64,000 nt of DNA from contig JAHDQO010000005.1 of the NCBI GenBank assembly GCA_018433765.1, forward strand, positions 62,001-126,000, in the 5' to 3' direction. Under the pieces are notes generated by a model, which was given only the letters and a program-made list of their open reading frames with translations, was not told the DNA's origin and searched no databases. Within the stretch, counting starts at the first letter, position 1; each line of letters begins with the position of its first letter. This document shows positions 61,305-64,000 of the stretch, piece by piece. Source of the stretch: Tissierellales bacterium (GTDB taxonomy: Bacteria; Bacillota; Clostridia; Tissierellales; Sedimentibacteraceae). The position numbers and the translations under genes are program-made.

Positions 61305-62345
61305 ATGAGTAAAAATAAAAGACTATTGGAACTCGATTATATAAGAGTTATCGCTTGTTTTTCAGTTATTATTGTTCATATATCTGCTATAGGGATAACA
61401 AGTTATTTACCTGACAGTTTACATCTTAAAATAACTACATTAATTAATAGAGGATTTAAATATACTACTCCCGTTTTTCTATTCTTAAGCGGAATTACGA
61501 GTTTTTATAGTTATAGAAATGGTGGTTTCAAATACACCAGTTTTTTAAAAAAGAGAATGCCTAAAATATTAATCCCTTATATTGCATGGAATGTAGTATA
61601 TTATTGTCTCTTTATTTCATTAGGTAAATATAATTTTGATAGTAAGATGTTTTTATATAAATTAATAACAGGAACAATGAATTATCATCTATACTTTATA
61701 GTTATACTTGCTCAAATGTATTTATTGACTCCAATATTTAATTATGTTTTTAACAAATTTAATAGAAAATCAATACTGGCAGTAACAGCTTTTATTACAA
61801 TAATAAGTGTAGGAAAGCTTGAGTTTCTTTATTCTGATAGGATTTTTCTTAAATACTTGTTTTTCTACGTGCTAGGTATTTATGTAACTAAGGAATACAG
61901 TAATTTTAAATCAATAGTTAAAAGATATAATTGGCTTTCAGTTGTTTTATATGTAACTATAACAGGAATTTATGCTGTATTGTATTATAAACATAATATT
62001 ATTTATCTAGGCTATGTATGGTTTGTATTTTGCTCTGTTTCAATAATATTTTTATACAATGTAGGGATGTATCTAGAAAAACATATGACAAAAATATATA
62101 AAGCAGTAAAGAGAGTAAGTAAAAGTTCTTATTATATATATTTAATGCATCCATTAATATTAAGTTTTTCTAGCATTGTTTCAATCAAATTAGGTATACA
62201 ATCAATAACATTACAATTAATATTTCATATGATTTTAGTATCAACTATCAGTACAATAGTTTCAGTATTATATACAATATTTAAAGAAAAAGTTAAGAGC
62301 AAAAACAAAAGTAAAGATTTTAATGTAGTAAAATCTAATAAATAA
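61305..62345 (+). CDS. Acyltransferase-3 family membrane protein (first of two)
   Basis: A 346-residue protein with about ten transmembrane helices. The N-terminal signature LELDYIRVIACFSVIIVHI carries the conserved Arg and His of acyltransferase-3 proteins, and SSYYIYLMHPLIL is typical of the C-terminal part. Members O-acetylate surface polysaccharides, peptidoglycan or lipids. Ribosome site GAAGGAAGG. The next gene is a close paralogue. Confidence 0.9.
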   Translation: MSKNKRLLELDYIRVIACFSVIIVHISAIGITSYLPDSLHLKITTLINRGFKYTTPVFLFLSGITSFYSYRNGGFKYTSFLKKRMPKILIPYIAWNVVYYCLFISLGKYNFDSKMFLYKLITGTMNYHLYFIVILAQMYLLTPIFNYVFNKFNRKSILAVTAFITIISVGKLEFLYSDRIFLKYLFFYVLGIYVTKEYSNFKSIVKRYNWLSVVLYVTITGIYAVLYYKHNIIYLGYVWFVFCSVSIIFLYNVGMYLEKHMTKIYKAVKRVSKSSYYIYLMHPLILSFSSIVSIKLGIQSITLQLIFHMILVSTISTIVSVLYTIFKEKVKSKNKSKDFNVVKSNK

Positions 62346-62346
62346 A

Positions 62347-62374
62347 GCTCCTAGTTATATAGGAGTTTTTTTTA
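62347..62374 (+). terminator. Intrinsic terminator between the two acyltransferase genes
   Basis: CTCCTA and TAGGAG with a six-base loop, followed by eight T. The two paralogues are thus separate transcripts or only partly co-transcribed. Confidence 0.82.
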
Positions 62375-62447
62375 TTAATGTTTTTTATTAATTATGTTTA
62401 AAATATGATATAATTATAAAGCATTAAATTAGTAAAGGACAGCATGT

Positions 62448-63470
62448 ATGGACAAACAAAAAGACAGAATAAGAGAGATTGATTATTTTAGAGTATTTGC
62501 ATGTTTTTCAGTTATAGTTATTCATGTAAGTGCTATAGGTGTTGTTAGTTTTAATCAAACTAGCAGTTATTATAAATTTATTATTTTTATAAACAGATTT
62601 TTTTCTTTTGCAGTACCTGCTTTTATATTTCTAAGTGGTATGACAAACTCATATAATAAATTAGGTAAAGTAAATTATTTTAAATTTATAAAAAGAAAAG
62701 TATCAAGAATATTAATTCCATATCTAGTATGGAATATAATATATTATACAGTCCTTTTGATTTGCTATGATTGGCAGATTGATATAGTATTTTTTCTAAG
62801 GAAATTTATAACAGGTGATATGTATTATCATTTATATTTTGTTGTTATAATTGTTCAATTATATTTATTGACACCTGTATTTGATTATATTTTTAGTAAA
62901 TACAATAAAAATAATATTTTAATAATTGCAGCTATAATAACAATACTAAGCAGCATAAAACTTAAATTTATTTATTCAGATAGAATATTTTTAAAATATT
63001 TAATATATTATGTATTAGGAATATATGCAGCTAAAGAATATAAAACTTTTGTAAAAAAAGTAAAAAAATACAAAGTATTTTCATTTATAACATATATTAT
63101 ATTAACTATAATATATGCAGTATTATTTCACTATAAAAATTATACAGTTATAGATTATATATGCGTACCTTTTTCAATTGTTTCTATAATATTTTACTAT
63201 AGTGTATGCATGAATTTGAACATGTGTAAAAATAAAATATATAATGTAATAACTAAAATTAGTAAGAGTTCTTATTATATATATCTTATGCATCCATTAA
63301 TTTTAAGCATTTCTAAAAGTTTAGCATTAAAATTGCGTATACAGTCAACAACTTTACAGCTTATATTTTGCTTTATAGTAGTAACAATAAGCAGTAGTAT
63401 TGCATCAATTGTTTATACAAATAGTAAAGAAAAAATCATTAATGCTTCTAAGAAACTAAAAAGTACATAA
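62448..63470 (+). CDS. Acyltransferase-3 family membrane protein (second of two)
   Basis: A 340-residue paralogue of the preceding protein: IREIDYFRVFACFSVIVIHVSAIG at the start, then RKFITGDMYYHLYFVVI, FIYSDRIFLKYLIYYVLGIYA and SSYYIYLMHPLILSI. The same blocks occur in the same order as in the first copy, so it is a tandem duplication with divergence. About ten helices. A weak AAAGGA site precedes the ATG. It ends at a terminator shared with pflA. Confidence 0.9.
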   Translation: MDKQKDRIREIDYFRVFACFSVIVIHVSAIGVVSFNQTSSYYKFIIFINRFFSFAVPAFIFLSGMTNSYNKLGKVNYFKFIKRKVSRILIPYLVWNIIYYTVLLICYDWQIDIVFFLRKFITGDMYYHLYFVVIIVQLYLLTPVFDYIFSKYNKNNILIIAAIITILSSIKLKFIYSDRIFLKYLIYYVLGIYAAKEYKTFVKKVKKYKVFSFITYIILTIIYAVLFHYKNYTVIDYICVPFSIVSIIFYYSVCMNLNMCKNKIYNVITKISKSSYYIYLMHPLILSISKSLALKLRIQSTTLQLIFCFIVVTISSSIASIVYTNSKEKIINASKKLKST

Positions 63471-63501
63471 AAAAGAAATCCGAGTATGGATTTCTTTTTA
63501 A
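63469..63501. terminator. Bidirectional intrinsic terminator
   Basis: AAAAAGAAATCC and GGATTTCTTTTT form a hairpin between the convergent acyltransferase and pflA genes. Confidence 0.88.
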
Positions 63502-63518
63502 ACTTTATAAACTTATTC

Positions 63519-64000
63519 TTAGATAAGATTAGCTAAATTCATATATGATTTTAATTTATTTAAGTTGTTTATATTCATAGAATCAATATTTTCTAACTTA
63601 TATGGTATACCTAATTCTCTATACTTAAATACTCCTAAAGTATGATAGGGAAGAAGTTCAATTTTTTCAATGTTTTTCAATTTAAAGCTTTTAATTTCTT
63701 CTTCAAGTTTTTTTATATGCTGTATGTCATCCGTTAGACTAGGTACTACAACATGTTTTATCCAAAGTTTCTTGTCATTTTTGATAACAGCATTTTTAAA
63801 TATTCTATAATCATTAATAGAGTGGCCTGTTACTTCTTTATACAATATAGGGTCTTCATGCTTTATGTCAAGAACAACAAGATCAGTATAACTTAATATT
63901 TCATCGTACATACCTAATCCTACGCCAGATGTATCTAAAGTAGTATGAATACCTTCTTTTTTACATAACTTTAAACATTCAATAAGAAAATCAGGTTGAA
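63519..64000 (-). CDS. pflA: Pyruvate formate-lyase activating enzyme (partial, N-terminus beyond the window)
   Basis: The frame is open to the right edge. The visible 160 residues include GIHTTLDTSGVG, the conserved S-adenosylmethionine-binding segment of radical-SAM glycyl-radical activases. LVVLDIKHEDPILYKEVTGHS, WIKHVVVPSLTDD and ELLPYHTLGVFKYRELGIPY follow, all characteristic of PflA. The CxxxCxxC cluster motif lies outside. The enzyme generates the glycyl radical of pyruvate formate-lyase, whose gene is probably next to it. Confidence 0.93.
   Translation of the reverse strand, partial: QPDFLIECLKLCKKEGIHTTLDTSGVGLGMYDEILSYTDLVVLDIKHEDPILYKEVTGHSINDYRIFKNAVIKNDKKLWIKHVVVPSLTDDIQHIKKLEEEIKSFKLKNIEKIELLPYHTLGVFKYRELGIPYKLENIDSMNINNLNKLKSYMNLANLI

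Overview
The window is AT-rich (roughly 30% G+C by eye) and has strong GGAGG-type ribosome binding sites, frequent TTG/GTG starts, lipobox lipoproteins and many intrinsic terminators. It looks like a chromosomal segment of an anaerobic, amino-acid-fermenting member of the Clostridia/Tissierellia. Supporting signs are a lysine-fermentation gene (kal) under a lysine riboswitch, a TM1266-type protein of the [FeFe]-hydrogenase context, a glycyl-radical activating enzyme (pflA), a FolD that appears to be dehydrogenase-only, and a large set of peptidases. The species cannot be named from the sequence. I recognised no prophage, insertion sequence, tRNA, rRNA or CRISPR array.

Layout. 0-6 kb: a partial gene, a DUF2971 protein, a small PH-domain membrane protein, ilvBN on the minus strand, a cupin, and a HTH protein with an alpha/beta hydrolase. 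6-14 kb: a Moco-type riboswitch and terminator ahead of an Ig-like membrane protein and a FecCD-type ABC transporter (probably molybdate or tungstate), then a bacterial TiaS-like protein. On the minus strand follow a TM1266-like protein and a NitT/TauT-type ABC transporter. 14-24 kb: GNAT, MATE, nitroreductase, YhhN, a candidate small RNA, PAP2, an anchored GH26 glycosidase, small proteins, Hsp20, and a second NitT/TauT ATPase-permease pair without a binding protein. 24-32 kb: dnaE, pfkA, pyk, folD. 32-36 kb: a BusR-like (GntR + RCK_C) regulator followed by an OpuC-type osmolyte transporter.

36-61 kb is a peptide-utilisation region: PepF, a TldD/TldE pair, DUF885, M32, M55 (DppA-type), M29, an AspA/AstE-type deacylase and an M20 amidohydrolase, with two paralogous esterases, two paralogous oligopeptide-binding lipoproteins and a complete DppBCDF transporter. 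Within it kal forms a separate unit behind its lysine riboswitch. The joint logic appears to be import of peptides, including blocked or atypical ones, and stepwise hydrolysis to amino acids for fermentation. 61-64 kb: two tandem acyltransferase-3 proteins and the 3' part of pflA.

The most unusual global feature is a family of at least 13 dispersed intergenic palindromic repeats. They have variable arms built from short units (such as AAACGAGAAATGAG, AAAGATAAAAGTT or AACTATCAACTATC) around cores such as TTTACTTACGTAAA. Several copies have entered the 3' ends of genes and now supply their last codons or stop codon.
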